From positions 1-5,392 of the forward strand of contig PWIY01000062.1 of NCBI GenBank assembly GCA_003560215.1: DNA of 5,392 nucleotides. The letters are read 5' to 3'. The translations under genes were made by a program, and so were the position numbers. Positions 1 through 5,392 of the stretch are shown here, piece by piece; positions within the stretch are counted from its first letter, which is position 1; every line of letters begins with the position of its first letter. The stretch is from Bacteroidales bacterium (GTDB lineage Bacteria; Bacteroidota; Bacteroidia; Bacteroidales; UBA7960). The notes beneath the pieces are model-generated. The model saw nothing but the letters and a program-made list of their open reading frames with translations. It had not been told where the DNA came from and made no database searches.

Positions 1-1
1 C

Positions 2-112
2 GCCAAACAAAAGGCACAGCCGGTAAGGGTTGAGAAAAAAGTGGGCCGGAATGAACCCTGCCCCTGTGGCAGTGGCAAGAAGTACAAACAGTGCCATGGA
101 AAAGGAAATTGA
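2..112 (+). CDS. secA: Protein translocase subunit SecA, C-terminal end (partial)
   Basis: Only the last 36 codons are present; the gene enters from the left edge in the frame starting at base 2 and stops with TGA at 110-112. The visible tail is a Lys/Gln/Pro/Val-rich linker followed by VGRNEPCPCGSGKKYKQCHG, a textbook SEC-C zinc motif with metal ligands in the pattern C-x-C-x8-C-H. In SecA this motif closes the protein, binds zinc and contacts SecB or the ribosome, while the ATPase motor upstream drives proteins through SecYEG at the inner membrane. The linker and the stop a few residues after the motif fit Bacteroidota SecA. SEC-C motifs also occur at the ends of YecA, YchJ and some other proteins, and the motor domain is outside the window, so SecA is very likely rather than proven. 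No terminator-like hairpin is visible in the 23 bp before the next gene. Confidence 0.85.
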   Translation, partial: AKQKAQPVRVEKKVGRNEPCPCGSGKKYKQCHGKGN

Positions 113-135
113 TGAATCTTTAATCCGTTTGCCTT

Positions 136-537
136 ATGTTTTCCTTTGAAACCACGCTGAGGGTTCGTTATGCAGAAACACACCAGATGGGCTTTGTCTA
201 TTACGGCAATTATCCCCAGTATTATGAAGTAGCCAGGGCGGAAGCCATGCGGAGGATGGGTATGACCTACAGGGAGATGGAAGAGAGGGGGGTGGTGATG
301 CCCATCGCTGATATGCACATAAAATACATCCGTCCTGCCCATTATGATGATCTGCTCACCATCAGAACCAGTGTACCGGAGCTACCCGGATCAAGAATGC
401 ACTTTGACTATGAGATCTTTAATGAAGCTGGAAAGCTGATCAATAAAGGGTATACAGTGCTTGCATTCATCAGAAAAGACACAGGAAGGCCTTGTGCTGC
501 ACCTGATTGGTTTTTGAACAAATTAAAAGAAGCATAG
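136..537 (+). CDS. Acyl-CoA thioesterase, 4HBT/YbgC-like hotdog-fold family
   Basis: This is a complete 133-residue protein, the usual length for a single hotdog domain. Such enzymes hydrolyse acyl-CoA thioesters to free acid and CoA in the cytoplasm, usually as tetramers. The family signature is at residues 10-31 (VRYAETHQMG, then VYYGNYPQYYE), followed by the central strand region MPIADMHIKYIRPAHYDDLL (55-74) and the closing strands with YEIFNEAGKL and a GRPCAAP loop (117-123). The odd point is residue 16. The family normally has Asp there (ET-D-QMG), which acts in catalysis in Pseudomonas 4-hydroxybenzoyl-CoA thioesterase; here the codon is CAC, His. Activity or mechanism may therefore differ. 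The start ATG is the first in frame and puts the signature where the family has it; no Shine-Dalgarno is seen, as is common in Bacteroidota. The gene follows secA by 23 bp and could be co-transcribed with it. The physiological substrate cannot be read from the sequence. Confidence 0.88.
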   Translation: MFSFETTLRVRYAETHQMGFVYYGNYPQYYEVARAEAMRRMGMTYREMEERGVVMPIADMHIKYIRPAHYDDLLTIRTSVPELPGSRMHFDYEIFNEAGKLINKGYTVLAFIRKDTGRPCAAPDWFLNKLKEA

Positions 538-586
538 TTTTGATATGTGGGGCCGGGGCTGTGCAGCCGCAGGTTCATATTGTCTG

Positions 587-596
587 AATGTACATT
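587..596. promoter_or_regulatory. 10-bp perfect palindrome upstream of the OsmC-family gene
   Basis: AATGTACATT is a perfect inverted repeat ending 13 bp before the ATG at 610. A further half-site, AATGT, occurs at 604-608 and can pair with ACATT at 592-596 as a small hairpin next to the start codon. The position would suit a dimeric regulator's operator or a weak RNA structure affecting translation. There is no recognised regulator match, and a 10-bp palindrome in A/T-rich DNA can arise by chance, so this is tentative. Confidence 0.22.
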
Positions 597-609
597 AAAA
601 AACAATGTT

Positions 610-1002
610 ATGAAAGAAATGAAGATTGTGCTGGGTGAAAATAAAAAAGTGGAAGCCCATTACAAGGGATTTACCATATACACCGATCAGCCTGAAAAAG
701 CGGGAGGAGACGCTGGTGCACCTGCTCCTTTTGATCTTTTCCTTGCGTCCATCGGGACCTGTGCCGGTTTTTATGTACAGGCTTTTTGTAATCAACGGGG
801 TATTTCAACTGATCAGATTGAACTGGTTCAGAAGATGCACCATGACAGGGATACCAAAATGATCAGTAAAATTGAGATCGATATTTTGCTGCCCTCTGAC
901 TTCCCACCGCAGTACAAGGATTCTGTGGTTCGTGCTGCCGAATCATGCTCAGTTAAAAAACACATTGCCAACAGCCCGGAATTTGTACTGAATATTAAAT
1001 AA
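610..1002 (+). CDS. OsmC family protein (thiol-based peroxide/hydroperoxide reductase-like)
   Basis: The product has 130 residues from the ATG at 610. OsmC/Ohr-fold proteins are small cytoplasmic dimers; classic members use two cysteines to reduce organic hydroperoxides, and many relatives have no known substrate. The core motif is at residues 31-51 (AGGDAGAPAPFDLFLASIGT followed by C51). A second cysteine lies in ESCSVKKHI (C113), matching the usual N-terminal and C-terminal reactive Cys pair; an extra Cys is at 60. The N-terminal strands read KIVLGENKKVEAHYKGFTI. The frame stays open upstream to a GTG at 547, but that 21-residue extension is not like the family, so the ATG at 610 is chosen; ATG at 619 is also possible. 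An A-rich stretch precedes the start instead of a Shine-Dalgarno. It lies 72 bp after the thioesterase and only 15 bp before the CoA-binding gene, so co-transcription with the latter is likely. It belongs to the OsmC-like group rather than clearly to Ohr, and its substrate is unknown. Confidence 0.87.
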   Translation: MKEMKIVLGENKKVEAHYKGFTIYTDQPEKAGGDAGAPAPFDLFLASIGTCAGFYVQAFCNQRGISTDQIELVQKMHHDRDTKMISKIEIDILLPSDFPPQYKDSVVRAAESCSVKKHIANSPEFVLNIK

Positions 1003-1017
1003 TACCTCCCCCTAGTT

Positions 1018-1377
1018 ATGAAGAAAACGCTTGTGATCGGCGCCAGCCCGAACCCGTTGCGATATGCCACCAAGGCAGTTAAAAGACTCAGGGAATATGA
1101 CATTGAAGTGGTGGCGATCGGAAAACGGGAAACGACCATTGGGGATGTGGAAGTGATAACGGGTACACCACCGGTGGAAGATATCCATACCGTGACCCTT
1201 TATGTCGGCCCCGACAACCAGGAACCCTACATTGAATACATCCTTTCCCTGAAGCCCAAACGAATCATATTTAACCCGGGTACTTATAACAAAGATCTGG
1301 AAAAAAAGGCCGAAAAAGCCGGCATTGAAACCATTGAGGACTGCACACTGGTCATGCTCAGTATGGATGAGTATTGA
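1018..1377 (+). CDS. CoA-binding domain protein (CoA_binding_2/YccU-like)
   Basis: This single-domain Rossmann protein has 119 residues, the usual size for the small YccU-like group. The first strand and loop read KKTLVIGASPNPLRYATKAV (2-21), where GASPNPxRY is the hallmark of the family's nucleotide/CoA-binding loop. A second strand, EVVAIG (30-35), follows. The C-terminal half has the typical NPGTYN segment (86-91) and an EDCTLVMLS strand (107-115). Family members resemble the CoA-binding domain of succinyl-CoA synthetase but lack the catalytic parts; the cellular role is poorly known, so a regulatory or CoA-sensing role would be inference. The first in-frame ATG is used. The 15-bp gap before it is C/T-rich with no Shine-Dalgarno. 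Placement between an OsmC-family gene and a sulfur amino-acid enzyme suggests, but does not prove, a link to thiol metabolism. Confidence 0.86.
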   Translation: MKKTLVIGASPNPLRYATKAVKRLREYDIEVVAIGKRETTIGDVEVITGTPPVEDIHTVTLYVGPDNQEPYIEYILSLKPKRIIFNPGTYNKDLEKKAEKAGIETIEDCTLVMLSMDEY

Positions 1378-1434
1378 TGCAGGCCCCGGGTATAACATAA
1401 TACAACAAACTAACCATTACGATCTATTATTACT

Positions 1435-2619
1435 ATGGCGAAAAAAGACATTGGGTTTGACTCCAAACTGATTCACGCAGGAATGTTTGACGATCAGTTT
1501 GGCAGTGCAACAGTTCCGATTTATCAGACAAGTACGTTTAAGTTTAAAAGTGCGGATCATGGAGCGGCCTGTTTTGCAGGAGAAGATGACGGTTTCATTT
1601 ATACACGTCTGAACAATCCGACCATTGATGCCCTGGAAAAACTGATGGCCGAGCTGGAAAATGGATACCGTGCGATCGCCACCAGTTCAGGGATGGGTGC
1701 GGTCAATACCATTTACAGCGGGTTGTTGAATCAGGGCGATCACATGGTCAGCACTGACGCAGTTTATGGTCCTTCCAGGCTGGTCATGGAGAAGCATTAC
1801 CGCAAATTCGGGGTGGAGTCGACCTACATCGATACCACCGATCCGGACAATATCCGGAAAGCCATTCGTCCAAACACCAAAATGCTGTATGTGGAGACCC
1901 CCGCCAATCCGACCATGGCCATTACTGATCTTGAAGAGGCCGTAAAGATTGCCAGGGAACACAATCTGATCACAGTGGCCGACAACACCTTCTGCAGCCC
2001 TTATCTTCAGCGACCCATTGATTTCGGGTTTGATGTGGTTTTTCATTCCATAACCAAATTCCTGAACGGTCATGCAGACATCGTGGGGGGGATCATTGTA
2101 AGCAGAGATCAATCATTCGACGACATCCTCCGGCCCATGATGATCAATTTGGGGTGCAATATGGATCCCCATCAGGCCTATCTTGTGATCCGCGGGCTGA
2201 AAACCTTATCTGTGCGTATGGATCGTTCGCAGGAAAATGCCACCAAAGTGGCGCACTTCCTGGAAGGTCATCCGAAGGTGGAGTGGGTGAACTACCCCGG
2301 GCTGAAATCTCATAAACAATATGAGCTGGCGAAAAAACAGATGAAGGGCCCTGGTTCGATGATCAGCTTTGAGCTGAAGGGTGGATTACCGGCAGGGAAA
2401 GGCCTGATGAACAATGTTCAGTTGTCAATCCTGGCAGTTTCCCTTGGTGGGGTGGAAAGCCTGATTCAGCATCCGGCCTCCATGACCCATTCCAAAATGG
2501 ACCGGGAAGCAAGGGAGCGATCAGGGATTTCAGATGGTTTGGTCAGGTTTTCTGTTGGTATTGAGGATGCAGATGACATCATTGCAGATCTTTCCCAGGC
2601 TCTTGAGCAAGTAAAATAA
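1435..2619 (+). CDS. PLP-dependent trans-sulfuration enzyme (cystathionine/methionine gamma-lyase family)
   Basis: The full-length product has 394 residues, standard for the Cys/Met metabolism PLP family (cystathionine gamma-synthase, gamma-lyase, beta-lyase, methionine gamma-lyase, O-acetylhomoserine sulfhydrylase). Visible active-site parts are YTRLNNPT (56-63, with the Tyr and Arg that grip PLP phosphate from the neighbouring subunit), SSGMGA (84-89), Tyr111 stacking on PLP, VADNTF with Asp183, and HSITKFLNGH with Lys208 as the Schiff-base lysine. The C-terminal domain carries LAVSLGGVESL and QHPASMTHS (333-353) and GLVRFSVG with carboxylate-binding Arg371. Overall it looks most like methionine gamma-lyase or cystathionine gamma-lyase. 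However, the residues that mark Pseudomonas methionine gamma-lyase (Cys116, Lys240, Asp241) align here with Pro113, Met236 and Ile237, so I leave the substrate open. The ATG lies 57 bp after the CoA-binding gene. No clear promoter is visible in that gap, so read-through from upstream is plausible. Confidence 0.9.
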   Translation: MAKKDIGFDSKLIHAGMFDDQFGSATVPIYQTSTFKFKSADHGAACFAGEDDGFIYTRLNNPTIDALEKLMAELENGYRAIATSSGMGAVNTIYSGLLNQGDHMVSTDAVYGPSRLVMEKHYRKFGVESTYIDTTDPDNIRKAIRPNTKMLYVETPANPTMAITDLEEAVKIAREHNLITVADNTFCSPYLQRPIDFGFDVVFHSITKFLNGHADIVGGIIVSRDQSFDDILRPMMINLGCNMDPHQAYLVIRGLKTLSVRMDRSQENATKVAHFLEGHPKVEWVNYPGLKSHKQYELAKKQMKGPGSMISFELKGGLPAGKGLMNNVQLSILAVSLGGVESLIQHPASMTHSKMDREARERSGISDGLVRFSVGIEDADDIIADLSQALEQVK

Positions 2620-2638
2620 AGGTTTTCAGGTCGGTCAG

Positions 2639-2664
2639 TTGCCTGCAAAATATTTTTATTTTTG
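2639..2664 (+). promoter_or_regulatory. Candidate Bacteroidota sigma-type promoter for the DUF349 gene
   Basis: TATTTTTG at 2657-2664 matches the Bacteroidota -7 consensus TAnnTTTG exactly. A TTG at 2639-2641 could serve as the -33 element, but the spacer is 15 bp, shorter than the usual 19 or so, and no better -33 is nearby. Transcription would begin near 2671 and give a leader of about 120 nt before the ATG at 2791. The region is T-rich, so a chance match is possible. Confidence 0.4.
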
Positions 2665-2715
2665 TATCGTATTAAAACAAGTAGTCAGATTCCAACTGCC
2701 GCACCGGCGGCTGCC

Positions 2716-2737
2716 ACACTTGGTTTTAAGTGTTTTT
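2716..2737 (+). terminator. Terminator-like hairpin with T-run in the 2620-2790 intergenic region
   Basis: ACACTT at 2716-2721 pairs with AAGTGT at 2728-2733 around a 6-nt loop, and the right arm runs straight into a stretch of five Ts at 2733-2737. A short GC stem (GCCGC 2698-2702 with GCGGC 2707-2711) lies just before it. The layout resembles an intrinsic terminator for the gene ending at 2619, but the 6-bp stem has only two G-C pairs and is weak. Because it sits downstream of the candidate promoter at 2639-2664, it could instead be a leader structure of the DUF349 gene. Confidence 0.38.
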
Positions 2738-2790
2738 AACGAAGACAAGCTGCTATCACTTTAATTAGTAACGAGAAATTTTTTCTTTTG

Positions 2791-5076
2791 ATGGAAAACA
2801 AGGAAAATCTTGATCCCCGGAATATCCGGACAGAAGAACCGGAAGGGGAAGAGCCCCGTACCAGCGAAAAAAACGCAGGTATCACTCAAACTGAAAACAA
2901 AGGACTTGCTGAATCTACCGAAAAGCCAGCTCTGAAAGAGGCTACTGAAGGAACGCCTGAAACAGGGCAGGAACAGCCCGTCGCGAAGAAGCCTGAGGCA
3001 GAGCAGGAGGAACCTGCCACGGAGAAGCCCCAGGCAGAACAGGAACAGCCTGCTGAGGAAAAGCGTGAAACAGAGCAGGAACAACCCGCCCCGAAGAAGC
3101 CTGAAGTAGAGCAGGAGGAGCCTGCCACGGAGAAGCCCCACGCAGAGGGAGAAAAGCCGGCCGAAAGCCCTGCTGAAGAAAAGCAAGCAACCGTTGAAGC
3201 TGATGATAAACAGGCAAAGTCCACAGAAGACGACAGCGAAACCACCGGGGAAGAAGCCCAGGTAAAAGAAACATCCCGGCAGCAGGATGAATCCCGGGCA
3301 GATGAAGTGCAGGCGAAGGAATCCTCAAAAGAAGATGAAGAAGACAATGAAACCCTGGCTGCAAAATACAATTCCATGGATCGTCCCGCACTGGTGGATG
3401 TGATTGAGCAATTGGTGCAGTCTGAAGATATCGGCCAGATACGTCGCCACATTGGTTTTATTAAAGCGGCATATCGCAAAATCCTCCGTGATGAGCACAT
3501 GACTGCTTATGAACAGGGGATGGACAGGGAGGAGTCAGAAGGAGGCGCGGAAGAAAAACCGACTGACCCCCTCACCGAGCGTTTTGATGCAGCTTTTTCT
3601 GTTTACAAAGAGAAAAAAGTGCGTCATGATCAGGAACTGGAAAAGGAAATGCAGGAGAATCTTCAGATCAAGGAAAAAATCCTGGACGAACTGCGAACCC
3701 TGATCGACTCAGAAGAGGAGCTGAAAAAAACCTATGACCAGTTTCATGCCCTGCAGGACAGGTGGAGAAGTGTTGGTCAGGTTCCCCGTAGCGCAAAGGG
3801 AACGCTTTGGAACAATTATCATTTCCTGGTTGAAAAGTTTTTCGACAAAGTCAATATCAACAAGGAGCTCAAGGACCTGGATCTGAAAAAGAACCTTGAG
3901 GCAAAAACGGGTCTTTGTGAAAAGGCGGAGGAGTTGTTGCTTGAGTCAAGTATAACCAGGTCATTTCAGCAGTTGCAGAAATTGCATGAGGCCTGGAAAG
4001 AAACCGGTCCTGTTCCGAAAGATAAAAAAGACGAAATATGGGAGCGTTTCAAGGCAGCCACGGACAAACTGAATAAAAGGCGTCAGGAGCATTACGAGAA
4101 ACTCAGGGAGGATCAGAATAAAAACTACGCCGCCAAACTTGTGCTGTGCGAAAAAGCAGAGCAACTAACTGCCCGCTTACCGGAAACTCCACGCCAATGG
4201 CAGGAGAAAACGGATGAGATCAATGAACTTTTCAAGGTTTGGAAAACCATTGGCTTTGCGCCAAAAAAGGTCAACAATGAAATATGGAACCGCTTCCGTA
4301 ATGCATTGGACACTTTTTTCTCAGCCAAAAAAGATTTTTTCCGGAAGTTCAAGGATCAGCAAAAGGAAAACTATAACCAGAAACTGAACCTTTGCCTTCA
4401 GGCTGAAGCTTTAAAGGACAGCGAGGACTGGAAAACCACCACCGAAGAACTGATCCGTTTGCAAAAGGAGTGGAAGAAAGTAGGTCCGGTACCCGCCAAA
4501 TTTTCTGATAAAATATGGAAGCGTTTCCGCAAGGCATGTGACCACTTTTTCAACAGGAAATCCGAGCATTTTGCCAATATCGGTGAAAAGCAGGATGAAA
4601 ATCTGAAAAAGAAACAGGAATTGATTGAAAAGGTCAAAAACCATTCTTATTCCGACGATAATAAAGAGAACCTGGAAACTTTAAAGGAATTTCAGCGACA
4701 ATGGATGGCCATCGGGCATGTTCCCATCAAGCAGAAAGACAAAATCCAGAATGAGTTCCGGAAAGCGATCGATCACCAGTTTGACATTTTGAATATCAGT
4801 AAAAAGGCCAAAAGTACACTGAGTTTCCGGACAAAAATTGAAAACCTGAAGAACGCTCCCAACGCTGATAATATCATATACAAGGAGCGCAACTATGTTG
4901 CCGGTAAGATCAAAAGCCTTGAATCAGATATTCAGGTGTTGGAAAATAACATTGGCTTTTTTGCTTCGTCTAAAAAAGCTGATGTTCTGAAAGCTGAGTT
5001 TGAGGAGAAAATTGAGGAGGCCCGTAATGAGATCAAGGTGCTGAAGGAAAAAATGAAAATTTTGAGAGATGCTTGA
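2791..5076 (+). CDS. DUF349 repeat protein with acidic low-complexity N-terminus
   Basis: The product has 761 residues from the ATG at 2791; the codon just before it is TTG, so a one-codon-longer start is possible but less natural. Residues 1-190 are acidic, rich in Glu, Pro, Lys and Ala, and probably disordered, with five 12-residue tandem repeats at 62-121. Residues 191-290 are more ordered (SMDRPALVDVIEQLVQ). Residues about 290-690 hold five DUF349 repeats, each with a W-(K/R)-x-(V/I/T)-G-x-(V/A)-P core; the core Trp is at 325, 402, 484, 561 and 638, a period of 77-82 residues. A second Trp (W-x-x-F/Y type) follows 15 residues later in repeats 1-4 and is Gln in repeat 5. Residues 695-761 are a charged coiled coil with LENNIGFF. 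No signal peptide or membrane segment is seen, so it should be cytoplasmic. DUF349 has no established biochemical function; the helical, charged character suggests a scaffold or nucleic-acid or protein binder, which is inference. Confidence 0.9.
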   Translation: MENKENLDPRNIRTEEPEGEEPRTSEKNAGITQTENKGLAESTEKPALKEATEGTPETGQEQPVAKKPEAEQEEPATEKPQAEQEQPAEEKRETEQEQPAPKKPEVEQEEPATEKPHAEGEKPAESPAEEKQATVEADDKQAKSTEDDSETTGEEAQVKETSRQQDESRADEVQAKESSKEDEEDNETLAAKYNSMDRPALVDVIEQLVQSEDIGQIRRHIGFIKAAYRKILRDEHMTAYEQGMDREESEGGAEEKPTDPLTERFDAAFSVYKEKKVRHDQELEKEMQENLQIKEKILDELRTLIDSEEELKKTYDQFHALQDRWRSVGQVPRSAKGTLWNNYHFLVEKFFDKVNINKELKDLDLKKNLEAKTGLCEKAEELLLESSITRSFQQLQKLHEAWKETGPVPKDKKDEIWERFKAATDKLNKRRQEHYEKLREDQNKNYAAKLVLCEKAEQLTARLPETPRQWQEKTDEINELFKVWKTIGFAPKKVNNEIWNRFRNALDTFFSAKKDFFRKFKDQQKENYNQKLNLCLQAEALKDSEDWKTTTEELIRLQKEWKKVGPVPAKFSDKIWKRFRKACDHFFNRKSEHFANIGEKQDENLKKKQELIEKVKNHSYSDDNKENLETLKEFQRQWMAIGHVPIKQKDKIQNEFRKAIDHQFDILNISKKAKSTLSFRTKIENLKNAPNADNIIYKERNYVAGKIKSLESDIQVLENNIGFFASSKKADVLKAEFEEKIEEARNEIKVLKEKMKILRDA
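2974..3153 (+). repeat. 36-bp coding tandem repeat, five units, in the DUF349 protein N-terminus
   Basis: Five in-frame 36-bp units encode 12-residue repeats of the form (Q/E)PAxxKPxxEQE: for example EPATEKPQAEQE and QPAPKKPEVEQE. Units 1-2 (2974-3045) and units 4-5 (3082-3153) are close copies at the DNA level, differing at about 10 of 72 positions by eye, which implies a 108-bp higher-order duplication. A decayed unit continues to about residue 131. All units keep the reading frame. The encoded segment is acidic and Pro-rich, and probably extended and disordered. Confidence 0.85.
3658..4860 (+). repeat. Five DUF349 domain repeats within the CDS
   Basis: These are protein-level repeats with low DNA identity, so they are old. 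Cores by eye are DRWRSVGQVP, EAWKETGPVP, KVWKTIGFAP, KEWKKVGPVP and RQWMAIGHVP, each followed by a W-x-x-F/Y-like helix (Gln replaces the Trp in the last). The segments after repeats 1, 2 and 3 carry a shared LC(E/L)(K/Q)AE(E/Q/A)L motif with a Cys at residues 376, 453 and 535; repeat 4 has LIEKV at that place. Outer boundaries are approximate. Confidence 0.82.
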
Positions 5077-5117
5077 TTTTTTGTTACTTAAGGGGCAATA
5101 TTCAATTCATCCAAAAA

Positions 5118-5392
5118 ATGCCTATGAAAAAATCTGGAGGATTCTTAATGCTTGCTGCGCTGCTGTTTTTTCCCATCAGTGATGCCGGTGCTTCCGGGTT
5201 GGGGATACGGGGTGGCTTTAATTTTTCATCCCTGCCCTCTTCGCAGGAGGTGCAGATCGGGGTGGACGGTTGGGGAAACCGTACCATGGAAGCACTGTCT
5301 GATTCATACACCGGCTTTCATTATGGTGTGGTTGGGCATGTTACCTTTTATGGGTTTTTTATTCTGCCCGAGTTTTTATTTACCCAGACCGG
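5118..5392 (+). CDS. Outer-membrane beta-barrel (PorT/OMP_b-brl-like) protein, N-terminal part
   Basis: The frame is open to the right edge, giving 91 codons plus two bases; the 3' end is outside the window. The protein starts with a classic Sec signal peptide: a Lys-Lys n-region, a hydrophobic stretch FLMLAALLFFPI, and a likely signal peptidase I site after DAGA, before SGLG (cut after about residue 25). The mature start, LGIRGGFNFSSL, is very like the first beta-strand of Bacteroidota PorT-type barrels (GIKGGLNFSNL style). Later alternating strands such as TGFHYGVVGHVTFYG and FFILPEFLFTQ fit outer-membrane beta strands. The protein should be exported by SecA/SecYEG and inserted by BAM in the outer membrane; whether it is a pore, an adhesin-like barrel or a secretion accessory is unknown. 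The ATG at 5118 is chosen because it follows a run of A; ATG at 5124 (starting MKK) is equally possible. It begins 41 bp after the DUF349 stop with no clear terminator or promoter between. Confidence 0.75.
   Translation, partial: MPMKKSGGFLMLAALLFFPISDAGASGLGIRGGFNFSSLPSSQEVQIGVDGWGNRTMEALSDSYTGFHYGVVGHVTFYGFFILPEFLFTQT

Noticed and set aside
557..568. Small GC hairpin (GGCT/AGCC) after the thioesterase gene as a terminator
   Set aside because: The stem is only 4-5 bp with a tiny loop and there is no T-run after it.
547..609. GTG-initiated N-terminal extension of the OsmC-family protein
   Set aside because: The 21 added residues do not look like the family's N-terminus, and the ATG at 610 gives a normal-length protein starting right at the first strand.
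1003..1017. C/T-rich spacer TACCTCCCCCTAGTT before the CoA-binding gene as a ribosome binding site
   Set aside because: It resembles the anti-Shine-Dalgarno strand (CCTCC), not the Shine-Dalgarno, so it cannot pair with 16S rRNA in the usual way; probably chance.
1378..1434. Promoter for the PLP enzyme gene in the 57-bp gap
   Set aside because: No TAnnTTTG element is present; the CCCGGG palindrome alone is not evidence of control.
1687..2112. 141-codon antisense open frame inside the PLP enzyme gene, and a 128-codon one at 1012-1398 over the CoA-binding gene
   Set aside because: No family resemblance and full overlap with well-supported + strand genes; both are shadows of codon bias.
2974..3153. 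Possible CRISPR-like array
   Set aside because: The 36-bp units are directly adjacent with no unique spacers, stay in frame, and encode a 12-residue protein repeat.
2886..3500. Long antisense open frames opposite the DUF349 N-terminus (also 2761-3186 and 2942-3391 on the - strand)
   Set aside because: They mirror the low-complexity GAG/GAA/CCN-rich repeat coding on the + strand, giving Ser/Cys/Phe/Leu-rich products with no recognisable domain. The + frame encodes a clear DUF349 protein.

Overview
The window most likely comes from a member of the Bacteroidota (Bacteroidetes). The main reasons are a SecA tail ending in a SEC-C zinc motif, a large DUF349-repeat protein with an acidic N-terminus, a PorT-like outer-membrane beta-barrel start, A/T-rich translation starts without Shine-Dalgarno sequences, and an exact TAnnTTTG -7 promoter element. 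This placement rests on recognised protein and promoter style, not on a database search. All genes lie on the + strand and base composition is moderate and even, with no sign of a mobile element, phage, CRISPR array or RNA gene.

Layout: (1) 2-112, the last 36 codons of a protein translocase ATPase SecA. (2) 136-537, a hotdog-fold acyl-CoA thioesterase (4HBT/YbgC-like) with His where the catalytic Asp normally sits. (3) 610-1002, an OsmC-family thiol protein; the 72-bp gap before it carries a perfect 10-bp palindrome. (4) 1018-1377, a small Rossmann-type CoA-binding protein. (5) 1435-2619, a PLP-dependent trans-sulfuration enzyme of the cystathionine/methionine gamma-lyase family. (6) 2620-2790, the largest intergenic gap, with a candidate Bacteroidota promoter and a hairpin followed by a T-run. 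(7) 2791-5076, a 761-residue protein with an acidic Glu/Pro/Lys tandem-repeat N-terminus, five DUF349 repeats and a C-terminal coiled coil. (8) 5118-5392, the 5' end of a secreted outer-membrane beta-barrel protein that runs off the window.

The gaps of 23, 72, 15 and 57 bp between the first five genes allow one or two transcripts. Genes 3 to 5 share a loose theme of thiol, CoA and sulfur amino-acid chemistry, but the sequence does not prove that they work together. The DUF349 gene seems to begin a separate unit with its own leader.

Most of the window looks like ordinary chromosomal housekeeping DNA. I found no convincing new multi-gene system. The points most worth checking are the His-for-Asp change in the thioesterase, the uncertain substrate of the PLP enzyme, the expanding repeat tract and five-repeat architecture of the DUF349 protein, and its hairpin-bearing leader.
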